DNA of 37,758 nt from an uncultured Clostridia bacterium (GTDB lineage Bacteria > Bacillota > Clostridia > TANB77 > CAG-508), in assembly GCA_947628605.1 (NCBI GenBank), contig CANRAM010000006.1, positions 1 through 37,758 on the forward strand, written 5' to 3'. Position 1 is the stretch's first letter, and the number at the start of each line of letters is the position of its first letter. Under the pieces are notes generated by a model. That model was not told the origin of the DNA and did no database searches. It saw only the letters and a program-made list of their open reading frames with translations. The position numbers and the translations under genes are program-made. Shown piece after piece: positions 10,016-18,187 of the stretch.

Positions 10016-10118
10016 CTAAAATAACGTTTTTCTTTATTTATTGCAGTTATTTTATTGGTATATTATTTATATTATGCGGATATACTTTTATTAACGAATA
10101 TTTATAGGAGGTACACAT

Positions 10119-10301
10119 ATGAATTTAGAACGCTTGCATAATATGCTTAATAATAAAGAAAAAATTGATGTATATTACGATGAAAGACCTGTATGGGTAC
10201 AAGAGGTCCACGACAATATTGCTAAAGTTAGTTTTATTGATACTTTTGAAGAAAAGGATGTTTATATAGAGGATTTATATGAAAATGATTTATATAATTA
10301 G
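10119..10301 (+). CDS. sspH: Small acid-soluble spore protein, H type
   Basis: A 60-residue protein resembling the SspH family of minor spore proteins: an N-terminal helix (NLERLHNML), then the beta-rich stretch IDVYYDERPVWVQEV, AKVSFID and a final VYIEDLYE. The pattern of Val-Trp-Val/Ile followed by a hydrophobic strand and an acidic C-terminus matches. Such proteins are made in the forespore under sigma G or F. Strong AGGAGG 8 bases before the ATG. It is a single-gene plus-strand unit with its own terminator. A sporulation sigma promoter could not be assigned with confidence in the 100 bases upstream. Confidence 0.72.
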   Translation: MNLERLHNMLNNKEKIDVYYDERPVWVQEVHDNIAKVSFIDTFEEKDVYIEDLYENDLYN

Positions 10302-10314
10302 TTTTATTATATTT

Positions 10315-10353
10315 AAAGCAAGAAGTATTTAAAAATTTACTTCTTGCTTTTTT
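10315..10353. terminator. Bidirectional terminator between sspH and glyS
   Basis: A 13-bp perfect stem (10315-10327 with 10338-10350) is followed by T's on the plus strand and preceded by A's, so it can end both converging transcripts. Confidence 0.85.
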
Positions 10354-10364
10354 ATATTTTATTC

Positions 10365-11748
10365 CTAAAACTCTATTTTTTCTTCTATATAATTTGATAA
10401 TTCTTCTACATTTAATCTAATTTGTTCCATTGTGTCTCTATCTCTAATTGTTACTGTATTATCTTCTAATGTATCAAAATCAATTGTTACACAGAATGGT
10501 GTTCCTATTTCGTCTTCTCTTCTATATCTTTTTCCAATACTTCCTGCTTCATCATAATCGCACATAAACTTCTTTGAAAGTTGTTTATATATTTCTTCTG
10601 CTTTATCACTTAATTTTTTAGAAAGTGGAAGTACTGCAACTTTATATGGTGCAAGCGCTGGATGTAAATGTAGTACTGTTCTTGTGTCTTCTGTGCCTAC
10701 TGTTTCTTCATCGTATGCATTACATAAAAATGCAAGTGCAACTCTATCACAACCAAGTGATGGTTCTATGCAATATGGAATGTATTTTTCATTTGTTTCT
10801 GTGTCTAGGTACGCTAAATCTTGCTTTGAGTGATTTGCGTGTTGTTTTATATCATAATCTGTTCTATCTGCTATTCCCCAAAGTTCTCCCCATCCAAATG
10901 GAAATGCAAATTCAATATCTGTAGTGGCTGTACTATAGAAAACAAGTTCTTCTTTTGAATGGTCTCTTAGTCTAATATTTTCTTCTTTCATTCCTAAATT
11001 TAATAAGAAATTTTTACAATATTCTTTCCAATATGCGTGCCATTCTAAGTCTGTTCCCGGCTTGCAAAAAAATTCTAATTCCATTTGTTCAAATTCTCTT
11101 GTTCTAAATGTGAAATTTCCAGGCGTTATTTCATTACGAAAAGCTTTACCAATTTGAGCAATTCCCATAGGTAATTTTCTTCTTGTTGTTCGTAATACAT
11201 TTTTAAAATTAACAAATATTCCTTGTGCTGTTTCTGGTCTTAGGTATAGTTGCGTTGTAGAATCTTCAGTTACTCCTTGAAATGTTTTAAACATTAAGTT
11301 GAATTTACGAATATCTGTAAAGTTTTCTTTTCCACAGTTTGGACATACTATATGATGTTCTTTCATATAATTAATCATTTTCTCATCTGACCAACCGTCT
11401 ACTATTTCTTCACAGTTATGCTGATGCATCCATTCTTCAATTAGTTTATCTACTCTGTGTCTTGTTTTACATTCTTTACAATCTATTAGTGGGTCGCTAA
11501 ATCCTCCTACATGACCGTGATGCTACCCATGTTTCTGAATTCATTAAAATTGCTGCATCTAGGCCAACATTATATTTATTTTCTTGTACAAATTTCTTTA
11601 ACCACGCTTTTTTTATATTATTTTTTAGTTCCACACCAAGTGGACCATAATCCCAAGAGTTTGCAAGTCCTCCATATATTTCAGACCCTGGATATACATA
11701 TCCTCTTGCTTTACACAAATTAACTATGGTTTCCATTGACTCTAACAT
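10365..11748 (-). CDS. glyS: Glycyl-tRNA synthetase (homodimeric class II), +1 frameshift at CGG
   Basis: Charges tRNA-Gly. N-terminal part: [26 protein letters not shown] and SETWVAS. The frame breaks at CGG (11515-11517): read straight it stops after SRSCRRI. Skipping the C gives [11 protein letters not shown], exactly the family motif. The rest follows with zinc-binding-like CKECK and CPNCGKE, motif 2 ([20 protein letters not shown]) and motif 3 ([14 protein letters not shown]), and the anticodon-binding domain at the end. Restored length is 460 residues, normal for the bacterial alpha2 GlyQS type. The gene is essential, so the break must be tolerated or not real. AGGAGG before the ATG; no T-box leader is seen in the 135 bases upstream. 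Confidence 0.94.
11515..11517 (-). other. +1 frameshift site at CGG in glyS
   Basis: TCA-CGG-TCA in frame 0; the family reading is TCA-(C)-GGT-CAT, giving the invariant glycine of the VASGHVGGF motif. Confidence 0.88.
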
Positions 11749-11836
11749 AAATTTGCCTCCTAATGTTTTTTTCTTTAATATTTTACATCATTAGTAGTTA
11801 ATTTTCAATACATATATCGATTTATTAAAGATTTTC

Positions 11837-11865
11837 TTGACTTTTTTTCATATTATAAATATAAT
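11837..11865 (+). promoter_or_regulatory. Promoter of the HAD phosphatase gene
   Basis: TTGACT (11837-11842), 17-base spacer, TATAAT (11860-11865), 39 bases before the chosen start. It is near the sigma-A consensus. Confidence 0.75.
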
Positions 11866-11904
11866 TTTTCATATATCAATTATGTGCAAGGTGGTGACTT
11901 TTTT

Positions 11905-12754
11905 ATGCCTATAAAGCTTGTTGCTAGTGATTTAGATGGTACTTTGCTTTATCACAATAATTTTATACCTTATAAAAATTTAGAAGCTATTAATTCTATT
12001 AACGATAAAAATATTAATTTTACTATTTGCACTGGTAAAACTTATTGTATGACAAAGGATATATGTTCAAGGTGTAAGGCTTCTTATGGAATTTTTGGAA
12101 ATGGTACTCAGATTATAAATTTAAAAACTGGTCAAGAAATTTATAGAAATACTGTTAATATTGATGATTTCAATGTTTGTTATGATATTGCAAAACAAAA
12201 TAATTTGCACATTCATTTATATACTGATACAAAAATGATAACTGAAAAACTTATGTATTTAGATTTAAGAAATTATCAAATTCATCTTGCTACTGATAAT
12301 ACCGACTTTTTAGAGGTTGTTCCTAATATTAAGGATTATGTTAATTCTAAAAATCCTCAAATTTTTAAACTTGTTATATCAAGTCGGTAATAGTCTTGAT
12401 TTAATAAAAAATCACATTTTTAATACTTTAAATTTAGGTATTCAACATATTAAAAAAACTGGAAAATATAAGGATTTAATTATTAACAAGGAATATGAAT
12501 ATTTGGATATAACTCCTAAAAATATTGGTAAAGGCTATGCTTTGAATTTTTTAAGTAATTTTTTAAATGTTAATACTAAAGATATTTTGGCAATTGGTGA
12601 TAATGTGAATGATATTGATATGTTGAAAGTATCCGGAATTGGTGTAACTCTTGCCGATTCTTATGATGAAATTAAAGAAGTAGCAACTTATACCACCGAA
12701 AATACAGTTCAAGATAGTGGCTTTGCAGAAGCTATTTATAAATATGTTTTATAG
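11905..12754 (+). CDS. Cof-type HAD-superfamily phosphatase, +1 frameshift at CGG
   Basis: Haloacid-dehalogenase-type hydrolase of the Cof/YidA (HAD-IIB) group, which dephosphorylates sugar phosphates or cofactor intermediates such as flavin or PLP phosphates. Motif I is ASDLDGTLL, motif II is the T of FTICTGKT, and after the break motif IV is AIGDNVNDIDMLKVSG. The frame breaks at CGG (12385-12387). Skipping the C changes AGT-CGG-TAA (stop) into AGT-GGT-AAT and continues SGNSLDLIKNH to 12754. Restored length is 282 residues, normal. The ATG at 11905 is preceded by AGGTGGTGA. It is the only plus-strand case of the CGG shift, which matters for excluding strand-biased error. Confidence 0.88.
12385..12387 (+). 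other. +1 frameshift site at CGG in the HAD gene
   Basis: AGT-CGG-TAA: the zero-frame codon after CGG is a stop; skipping the C yields GGT-AAT and the rest of the HAD domain. Confidence 0.86.
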
Positions 12755-12757
12755 ATT

Positions 12758-12789
12758 AAACAAAAGTGAATCTACATTCACTTTTGTTT
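12758..12789. terminator. Bidirectional terminator between the HAD gene and cdaA
   Basis: A 13-bp stem (12758-12770 with 12777-12789) with flanking A/T runs. It overlaps the last codons of cdaA, so one hairpin serves both converging genes. Confidence 0.85.
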
Positions 12790-13692
12790 ATTTTTCTTAA
12801 AAGAAATTTTCATATTTTTTAATTTCTCAAGTCTTGTAAATTTATTATTATTGAACTTTTCTGTAACTATATTTTTAATTAATATCTTTTTTAATGCTTC
12901 TTCTTTTACATCTGCTATTAGTGTTCCGTCTTTTGCTATTGAAACTTTTCCTGTTTCTTCTGATACTATAATTGCTATTGCATCAGATTCCTTCGATATT
13001 CCAATACCTGCTCTATGTCTTGTTCCTAACTCTTTTGCTATGTCTGCATCACTTGCAAGTGGTAACATACACGCTGCTGCTGTAATTTTATTGTTACTAA
13101 TAACAACTGCACCGTCGTGTAAGGGCGTATTTGGTACAAATATATTAACTAATAACTGTGGAGAAACTTCTGAATTTATTTCAATTCCAGTTGCAATAAT
13201 GTCTTTTATTTGGATATCTCTTTCAATAACAATTAATGCTCCTGTTTTTGTTTTTGCAAGTTCTTCAACTGCTATTATAATTTTATATATATCTTCTTTT
13301 GTTTTTGTGGCTATATCTTTATCTATTCCAAAAAATTTTGTTAATTTATTTGTTCCTAATTGTTCTAGTGCACGTCTTAATTCTGGCTGAAAAATAACTA
13401 TTAGTGCAAATACTCCCCACGTCATTATTGAATTTAATATAAAGTTTAGTATTTTTAATTGCAACCAATTACTAACAACTGTAGCTACAACTAATAGTAC
13501 AATTCCTTTAAGTAATTGCCACGCTCTGGAGTCTTTAGCAAATTTTAATACTTTCACTAACAAAAATAATACTATGGAAATATCTATTATTAGTGTTATT
13601 AGATTTAATGGATTATCGTATAATGTTTTTATATATTCAATAATATTTTCTTCATAAAAACTTTCAATACTATTCCCAAATTTTCCAATCAT
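12778..13692 (-). CDS. cdaA: Diadenylate cyclase CdaA
   Basis: Membrane-bound DAC-domain enzyme that joins two ATP to give c-di-AMP, a messenger for potassium and cell-wall balance. Three hydrophobic segments lie in the first ~110 residues (LITLIIDISIVLFLLV, LLKGIVLLVVATVV, MTWGVFALIVIF). The cytosolic DAC domain contains the two signature motifs, LHDGAVVI and GTRHRAGIGIS. 304 residues, slightly longer at the C-terminus than usual, with a basic tail. Many Firmicutes follow cdaA with cdaR and glmM; neither is present here. The 39-residue membrane protein gene is 15 bases upstream and may share the transcript. Confidence 0.93.
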   Translation of the reverse strand: MIGKFGNSIESFYEENIIEYIKTLYDNPLNLITLIIDISIVLFLLVKVLKFAKDSRAWQLLKGIVLLVVATVVSNWLQLKILNFILNSIMTWGVFALIVIFQPELRRALEQLGTNKLTKFFGIDKDIATKTKEDIYKIIIAVEELAKTKTGALIVIERDIQIKDIIATGIEINSEVSPQLLVNIFVPNTPLHDGAVVISNNKITAAACMLPLASDADIAKELGTRHRAGIGISKESDAIAIIVSEETGKVSIAKDGTLIADVKEEALKKILIKNIVTEKFNNNKFTRLEKLKNMKISFKKNKQK

Positions 13693-13707
13693 AACTATAC
13701 CTCTTTT

Positions 13708-13827
13708 TTACATAACAAATAAATAATATATTAATGTACCAGCAACTGTTAAAACCATAAGACCTGCTAAAACTAATGCCATAATTTTTACAAAAATTTG
13801 CGATTTATTTTTCTTATTTTTTTCCAT
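13708..13827 (-). CDS. Small single-pass membrane protein (39 aa)
   Basis: The reading frame begins MEKNKKNKSQ, a basic cytoplasmic end, followed by one transmembrane helix (IMALVLAGLMVLTVAG...) and a short tail. AGGAGG stands 6 bases before the ATG, which makes it a credible gene despite its size. The layout recalls small Firmicute membrane peptides such as the DUF4044 or Prli42 types, but identity is too low to name it. Its place before cdaA hints at a shared transcript. Confidence 0.6.
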   Translation of the reverse strand: MEKNKKNKSQIFVKIMALVLAGLMVLTVAGTLIYYLFVM

Positions 13828-13942
13828 TTTGTGCCTCCTATATTTTTTTATCTTGTTATATCACAAATATAGTTTTTTTTCAATACGTATTTTTACAAAA
13901 AAACTATATTTAAAATCACTTTTTTGTCGAATTTTCATATTA

Positions 13943-13974
13943 TATATTATAGCTTGAACTAAGGCTATAATATA
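13943..13974. repeat. 11-bp inverted repeat at the promoter of the Cys-rich gene
   Basis: TATATTATAGC (13943-13953) and GCTATAATATA (13964-13974) are perfect complements around a 10-base centre. The right arm contains TATAAT at the -10 position for the gene starting at 13997. It may be an operator overlapping the promoter, or a hairpin in the 5' leader. Confidence 0.55.
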
Positions 13975-13996
13975 TTTTAAAGGAAGGTAGATTTTT

Positions 13997-14458
13997 ATGG
14001 ATTTTGAAAAACCAAATTGTCCTGTTGTTGATATAGATGGTGCAATTGCTTGTGGTAAACAATTTGATTTAGACATTACTTTACCATGTGACAATAGAAA
14101 TGTTATTTATGGTGTTATAAAGGATTGCTATAAAGAACCAGTTTGTGATGCTGTTGTAAAATTAATTGAAGTAGTAAATGAATGTGGTAAAGAAGACAGA
14201 AGACCTGTATCTCATACTTTTACGGATGAAAATGGAGAATTTGTTTTTGGTCCACTTTGTCCAGATAAAAAATATGAAATAAATTTCTGGGTAGACCAAG
14301 TAAAACATTATAAAATATGTGCAAAATGTAATCACGAAGGTAAATGTTTAAAAGGTGTAAAAATGGATAAATGTGACTGCTACTTTGAAGAAAAACCTTG
14401 TAAACGTTGCGAAGAAGATTACGATGATTCTTGTGAAGAAAATTGTAAAGATTGCTAA
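13997..14458 (+). CDS. Cys-rich protein with carboxypeptidase-regulatory-like beta fold
   Basis: 153 residues with no signal peptide. The centre (about 30-100) reads as a transthyretin-like/carboxypeptidase regulatory domain: VIYGVIKDCYKEPVCDAVVKLIE, then FTDENGEFVFGPL and KYEINFWV. The C-terminal third has about ten cysteines in CAKCNHEGKC, CDCYFEEKPCKRC and a final CEENCKDC. Similar proteins in Clostridia are uncharacterised; disulfide or metal cross-linking, for example in the spore coat, is a guess from the Cys content and sporulating host. AAGGAAGG-type ribosome site before the ATG; monocistronic with a strong terminator. Confidence 0.6.
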   Translation: MDFEKPNCPVVDIDGAIACGKQFDLDITLPCDNRNVIYGVIKDCYKEPVCDAVVKLIEVVNECGKEDRRPVSHTFTDENGEFVFGPLCPDKKYEINFWVDQVKHYKICAKCNHEGKCLKGVKMDKCDCYFEEKPCKRCEEDYDDSCEENCKDC

Positions 14459-14480
14459 TTCTTAGTTATAACATTTAAAT

Positions 14481-14520
14481 AAAAAAGGCTATTACATTTT
14501 TGTTTTTGTAATAGCTTTTT
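14481..14520 (+). terminator. Terminator after the Cys-rich gene
   Basis: GCTATTACA (14488-14496) pairs with TGTAATAGC (14507-14515), followed by TTTTT; A's on the 5' side allow extension or bidirectional use. Confidence 0.85.
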
Positions 14521-14559
14521 CTTATTGATACTGTATATTATTGAATAGTACCATCTTTA

Positions 14560-14700
14560 TTAAATAATTCCCATTTTTTTAATAAATTGTTTACCTTTTT
14601 TCATCATTTTATTCTTTTTCATAGTATTCCTTTCAGAATATAACATCATAGCTCCTGCTGATATTAAAGTTCCCATTACCATACCTTTTACAAATTTCAT
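14560..14700 (-). CDS. Small basic protein with N-terminal membrane helix (46 aa)
   Basis: Begins MKFVKGMVMG, runs through a short hydrophobic helix (TLISAGAMML), then a Lys/Met-rich basic tail. GAGGAGTG lies 8 bases before the ATG. The form resembles YtxH- or DUF3918-type small membrane-associated proteins, but I cannot name it. It stands alone between the Cys-rich gene and the TauE pair. Confidence 0.55.
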   Translation of the reverse strand: MKFVKGMVMGTLISAGAMMLYSERNTMKKNKMMKKGKQFIKKMGII

Positions 14701-14750
14701 ATTCTTCACTCCTCACTTTTTCTATATTTAGTAATATTTTTACTATTTCT

Positions 14751-15134
14751 TTACTTATTATGTGTTTTTTTGCTAATTATATACTTTTTTATTAAAGAAT
14801 ATATTTCCCATATTGCAATAATTGCTAAAAAAACTCCAAAACATTTCTTTAAAGATTTTACATCTAGCTTATTTGAAAGTATTGCTCCTATAATTGCTCC
14901 AATTATTCCGCTAATAATTATTGGTATTGCAATTTTAAAATCTATGTTTTTTTGCTTAATATTTGTAATTATTGCTATAATTGAAGTTGGAATAAAAAAT
15001 ATTAAATTTGTTGCTTGAGCTATATGTTGTTCTACTCCCATAAACATAGATAAACACAATATTAGTATTGTGCCTCCTCCCATTCCCATTCCACTTATAA
15101 AGCCTGAAACTATGCCTATTAATACTTCAAACAT
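14751..15134 (-). CDS. Half-size TauE/SafE (TSUP) transporter, second of a pair
   Basis: 127 residues with four hydrophobic segments. It starts with the TSUP signature GIVSGFISGMGMGGGTILIL and later ATNLIFFIPTSI. Full-size TauE/SafE proteins (about 250 residues) consist of two such halves. This protein has just one, and the next gene upstream encodes the other. The two presumably form a heterodimeric permease for organosulfur or other small anions; the substrate is unknown. The gap to the partner is only 23 bases, pointing to one transcript. Confidence 0.8.
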   Translation of the reverse strand: MFEVLIGIVSGFISGMGMGGGTILILCLSMFMGVEQHIAQATNLIFFIPTSIIAIITNIKQKNIDFKIAIPIIISGIIGAIIGAILSNKLDVKSLKKCFGVFLAIIAIWEIYSLIKKYIISKKTHNK

Positions 15135-15157
15135 ATGCCCTCCACTTGTGGTTATTC

Positions 15158-15505
15158 TTAAGCTAATATCATTTTAGTTGATACATATACTAAAAAAATT
15201 GCAAAAGTTAATTTTAAATATAGGTCTGGTATTTTTTTCAAATATTTTGCTCCTAAAAATCCACCAATCATTCCGCCAATAGCACAAAGTATTCCTATTC
15301 TCCAATCTATTAGGTCATTTTTATAATAGAAAATTCCACTTGTTATTACCATTGGAAGTATTACAAATAAGGATGTTGCTCTCGATTTTTGTTCGCTTAC
15401 ACCTAACAAATATACAAGTGCTGGAACTACTATCATCCCTCCTCCTGTTGCAAAAAAGCCACTAACTAAGCCTGCTATTAATCCTATTATTATTTTTTTT
15501 ACCAT
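15158..15505 (-). CDS. Half-size TauE/SafE (TSUP) transporter, first of a pair
   Basis: 115 residues, four membrane segments, with the same half-signature (GLIAGLVSGFFATGGGMIVVP) and a second conserved stretch at KSRATSLFVILP. Both halves carry the N-terminal type motif, so the pair arose by duplication of a half gene instead of by splitting one full-length gene. A weak ribosome site (GGTG) precedes the ATG. Likely partner of the protein encoded at 14751-15134. Confidence 0.8.
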   Translation of the reverse strand: MVKKIIIGLIAGLVSGFFATGGGMIVVPALVYLLGVSEQKSRATSLFVILPMVITSGIFYYKNDLIDWRIGILCAIGGMIGGFLGAKYLKKIPDLYLKLTFAIFLVYVSTKMILA

Positions 15506-15513
15506 ATTTTCAC

Positions 15514-15535
15514 CACTAATATTTTTTTATTAGTG
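15514..15535. terminator. Weak hairpin upstream of the TauE pair
   Basis: CACTAAT (15514-15520) pairs with ATTAGTG (15529-15535) around a T-rich loop. It lies between the 71-aa gene and the TauE pair and may partly end transcription. Confidence 0.35.
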
Positions 15536-15554
15536 TTTACCGTATTTTTCTTTT

Positions 15555-15770
15555 TTATACCTCTTGTTCTAATATTCTTTCTGCTATTTTTGTTAATATT
15601 TCATCGCATTTTAGCATTTGATAAACTACTTCAAGTCTTAATTCTTCATTTGGAATATTATCTGTTATATCCAAAAATTTTTGCAATTGTGCTAAGTATT
15701 CATTATCTTTTTGTTTATACTTTCTAAAATCTATTTTTTCCTTACCATCTTTTTTTATGAACCCTACCAT
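15555..15770 (-). CDS. Small soluble hypothetical protein (71 aa)
   Basis: Predicted all-helical, charged, no membrane segment. After a short N-terminal MVGFIKKDGKEKIDF the rest forms helices (EYLAQLQKFLDITDN, LRLEVVYQMLKCDEILTKIAERIL). AGAGGAAA precedes the ATG. I do not recognise it. Codon use matches the native genes. It may be transcribed with the TauE pair, since only a weak hairpin separates them. Confidence 0.5.
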   Translation of the reverse strand: MVGFIKKDGKEKIDFRKYKQKDNEYLAQLQKFLDITDNIPNEELRLEVVYQMLKCDEILTKIAERILEQEV

Positions 15771-15945
15771 TTTATTTCCTCTTTCTTTTTTTACTGCTAG
15801 ATAACTTTTTATTACTTCTATCGTTATATTATTTCTATACTGTGTAATTTTAATACATTAAATGATAAAATACAACAAAAATGAATATTTTCTCTTTTTT
15901 CGACATTTTACGACAATATTTTTTACAATTATGAGGAGGATATCT

Positions 15946-16152
15946 ATGATAAGAATTAAACTTTCTAATTTATTGGGAGAACATAAGATGACACAAAAAG
16001 CTTTAGCAGATTTAGCCAATATACGTCCTGCTACCGTTTCAAAGATGTACTACGAAGAGATAAAAAGAGTTGATATAAAGCAACTGAATAATATTTGCAA
16101 AGTATTTGATTGTGAAATATCTGAACTTTTAGAGTACGTACCTGATAAGTAA
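15946..16152 (+). CDS. XRE-family helix-turn-helix regulator (Cro/CI type)
   Basis: 68 residues, essentially one HTH_3/HTH_26 domain: MIRIKLSNLLGEHKMTQKAL gives helix 1 and start of helix 2, DLANIRPATVSKMYY the recognition region, then IKQLNNICKVFDCEISELLEYV. Short regulators of this type are common in Firmicutes and often control neighbouring or mobile genes. The start at 15946 has AGGAGG 7 bases upstream; a longer frame from 15862 has an unlikely Phe-rich leader and no site. Its target is unknown. Confidence 0.85.
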   Translation: MIRIKLSNLLGEHKMTQKALADLANIRPATVSKMYYEEIKRVDIKQLNNICKVFDCEISELLEYVPDK

Positions 16153-16156
16153 ATAA

Positions 16157-16198
16157 AATATTAAAAGAAGGAGATTTTATTCTTCTTCTTTTAATATT
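16157..16198. terminator. Bidirectional terminator between the XRE gene and rarA
   Basis: A 14-bp perfect stem (16157-16170 with 16185-16198) between converging genes. Confidence 0.82.
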
Positions 16199-16204
16199 CT
16201 TATA

Positions 16205-17446
16205 TCAATCCACTGTATCATCTTTTATATAATATTTCGTACCTAGCATTTTATCTGGTAAATATTGTTGTTCTACTATATGACCTGGATAGTCGTGTGG
16301 ATATTTATATCCTTTACTATAGCCAAATTGTTCCATTCCTTCTGCAGGTGCATTTCTTATATGCATTGGTATTTCTCCTGTATCTTTTGTAGATACATCT
16401 TCTAGTGCTTTATTAATTGCAAGATAACTTGCATTAGATTTTTTTGAGGTTGCTACATATACTGCAGCCTCAGCTAGAATAATTCTTGCTTCTGGCATTC
16501 CTACCATTGTTACTGCTTGCATTGCTGATGTTGCTACAACAAGAGCTTGTGGATTTGCCATACCTACATCTTCTGCTGCAAGTATTACAATTCTTCTTGC
16601 TAAAAATACTGGGTCCTCTCCTCCATTTAAAGCTCTAGCTAGGTAAAATATTGCTGCATCTGGGTCGCTTCCCCTCATAGATTTTATAAAAGCACTTATA
16701 TTATCATAATGGCTATCTCCGTTTTTATCAAATACTGCTTTTCTATTTCTAACGCTATCTTTTGCAATTTCATTAGTTATATTTACAAAACCATTATCAT
16801 CTACCTTCGTTGTAAGTACTGCTACTTCTAAACCATTTAATGCTGTTCTTACATCCCCATTTGATACTTCTGCAATTTTTCGTAATGTTTCATCTTCTAT
16901 CTTTATATTAAAGCTTTTTAAACCATCTTCTCTTTCTAACGACATTTTAAGTATTGTATAAATATTTTCTACTGTTAATGGTTCTAGTTTAAATACCATA
17001 GACCTTGAAATTAAAGCTTTATTTACTTCAAAATATGGATTTTCTGTTGTTGCTCCTATTAGAATTACTGTTCCATCTTCTACAAATGGTAACAAAGCAT
17101 CTTGTTGTAATTTATTAAATCTATGAATTTCATCAATAAATAAAATACATTTTCCAGTTGGATTTAAAAATACATTTTTTGCTTCCTCTACCACTTTTTT
17201 TATATCACTTACTCCAGAAGTAACTGCATTTATTTTTGTAAATTTATATTTTGTAGTTTCACTAATTACCCTACCAAGAGATGTTTTTCCACATCCCGGT
17301 GGGCCCCATAAAATTATACTTGATAACCTATCTGCTTTTATTGTTCTATACAATATTTTGTCTTTTCCTAAAATATGTTCTTGCCCAACATATTCCTCTA
17401 GTGTTTTTGGTCTCATTCTATATGCCAATGGCTTTGATAAATCCAT
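16205..17446 (-). CDS. rarA: Replication-associated recombination protein A (RarA/MgsA AAA+ ATPase)
   Basis: AAA+ ATPase related to clamp loaders and RuvB, acting at stalled replication forks. Walker A is GPPGCGKTS near residue 50, Walker B is LFIDEIHRFN, sensor 1 is GATTENP. The C-terminal tetramerisation domain holds GSDPDAAIFYLAR and the AEDVGMANP motif. 413 residues, normal. It starts 10 bases after ruvA, so the two are transcribed together. The usual partner ruvB is not next to ruvA here. Confidence 0.92.
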   Translation of the reverse strand: MDLSKPLAYRMRPKTLEEYVGQEHILGKDKILYRTIKADRLSSIILWGPPGCGKTSLGRVISETTKYKFTKINAVTSGVSDIKKVVEEAKNVFLNPTGKCILFIDEIHRFNKLQQDALLPFVEDGTVILIGATTENPYFEVNKALISRSMVFKLEPLTVENIYTILKMSLEREDGLKSFNIKIEDETLRKIAEVSNGDVRTALNGLEVAVLTTKVDDNGFVNITNEIAKDSVRNRKAVFDKNGDSHYDNISAFIKSMRGSDPDAAIFYLARALNGGEDPVFLARRIVILAAEDVGMANPQALVVATSAMQAVTMVGMPEARIILAEAAVYVATSKKSNASYLAINKALEDVSTKDTGEIPMHIRNAPAEGMEQFGYSKGYKYPHDYPGHIVEQQYLPDKMLGTKYYIKDDTVD

Positions 17447-17456
17447 TTTTTCCTCC

Positions 17457-18053
17457 TTAACTTCCTAATATTGCTAGTCCTTTTCTTATAATGTCTTCTA
17501 GGGATAATTCCATATTTATATTTTTTAATACTTTTTCTATTTCTCTTCTATTATATCCTAATACCTGTAATGCAGATATAGCTTCACTTACTTTATCATC
17601 ATCTATAATTGCTGATTTTATTTCTTCGTTTTCTTCTTTCTTAGCTTCCATTGTTTTTAATTTATCTTTTAATTCTAATACAATTCTTGCTGCTGATTTT
17701 GCTCCTATTCCTGGTATTTTAACTAATTTTGATGTATCGTTTGTTATAACTGCTAATGCAAAACTTGAAGGTGTAATATTAGATAACATATTTACTGCTG
17801 ATTTTGCTCCTATTCCACTAACTCCTATTAATAATTCAAACATTTTCAGTTCATCATTATTTTTAAATCCATATATACTTATGTCATCTTCTCTTACATG
17901 ATAGTGTGTATGGACTTTTACAATATCTCCTATTTCCCCTATTTCTTCTATTGCTTTTTCTGGCATAAATACTTTATAACCTATTCCTCCTACATCAATA
18001 ACAATATAATTATCAAATTTCATTTCTAAGCTTCCTTTTATATATGCGAACAT
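17457..18053 (-). CDS. ruvA: Holliday junction DNA helicase subunit RuvA
   Basis: Binds four-way junctions and loads RuvB. 198 residues. The N-terminal OB fold begins MFAYIKGSLEMK with VIDVGGIGYKVF; two helix-hairpin-helix motifs follow (LLIGVSGIGAKSA, LVKIPGIGAKSAARIV). After an acidic linker (EAKKEENEEIK) the C-terminal domain III (VSEAISALQVLGYNRREIEKV) contacts RuvB. GGAGGAAG before the ATG. Complete gene. Confidence 0.94.
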   Translation of the reverse strand: MFAYIKGSLEMKFDNYIVIDVGGIGYKVFMPEKAIEEIGEIGDIVKVHTHYHVREDDISIYGFKNNDELKMFELLIGVSGIGAKSAVNMLSNITPSSFALAVITNDTSKLVKIPGIGAKSAARIVLELKDKLKTMEAKKEENEEIKSAIIDDDKVSEAISALQVLGYNRREIEKVLKNINMELSLEDIIRKGLAILGS

Positions 18054-18187
18054 ATTTCTTCCTCCGTTACAAACAAATTTTCTGTATGTATTTTATAATA
18101 ATATATATTTTTTTTCAAGTAGTATATCGAAATTTATTATTTTTTGTGTTATGATTATTATATATAAACTAAAGGAGATTTTTATTT

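Noticed and set aside
11749..11883. T-box leader before glyS
   Set aside because: Too short and lacks the T-box core sequence and terminator.
13861..14094. Minus-strand frame opposite the Cys-rich gene
   Set aside because: Shadow frame overlapping the promoter and start of a better supported gene.
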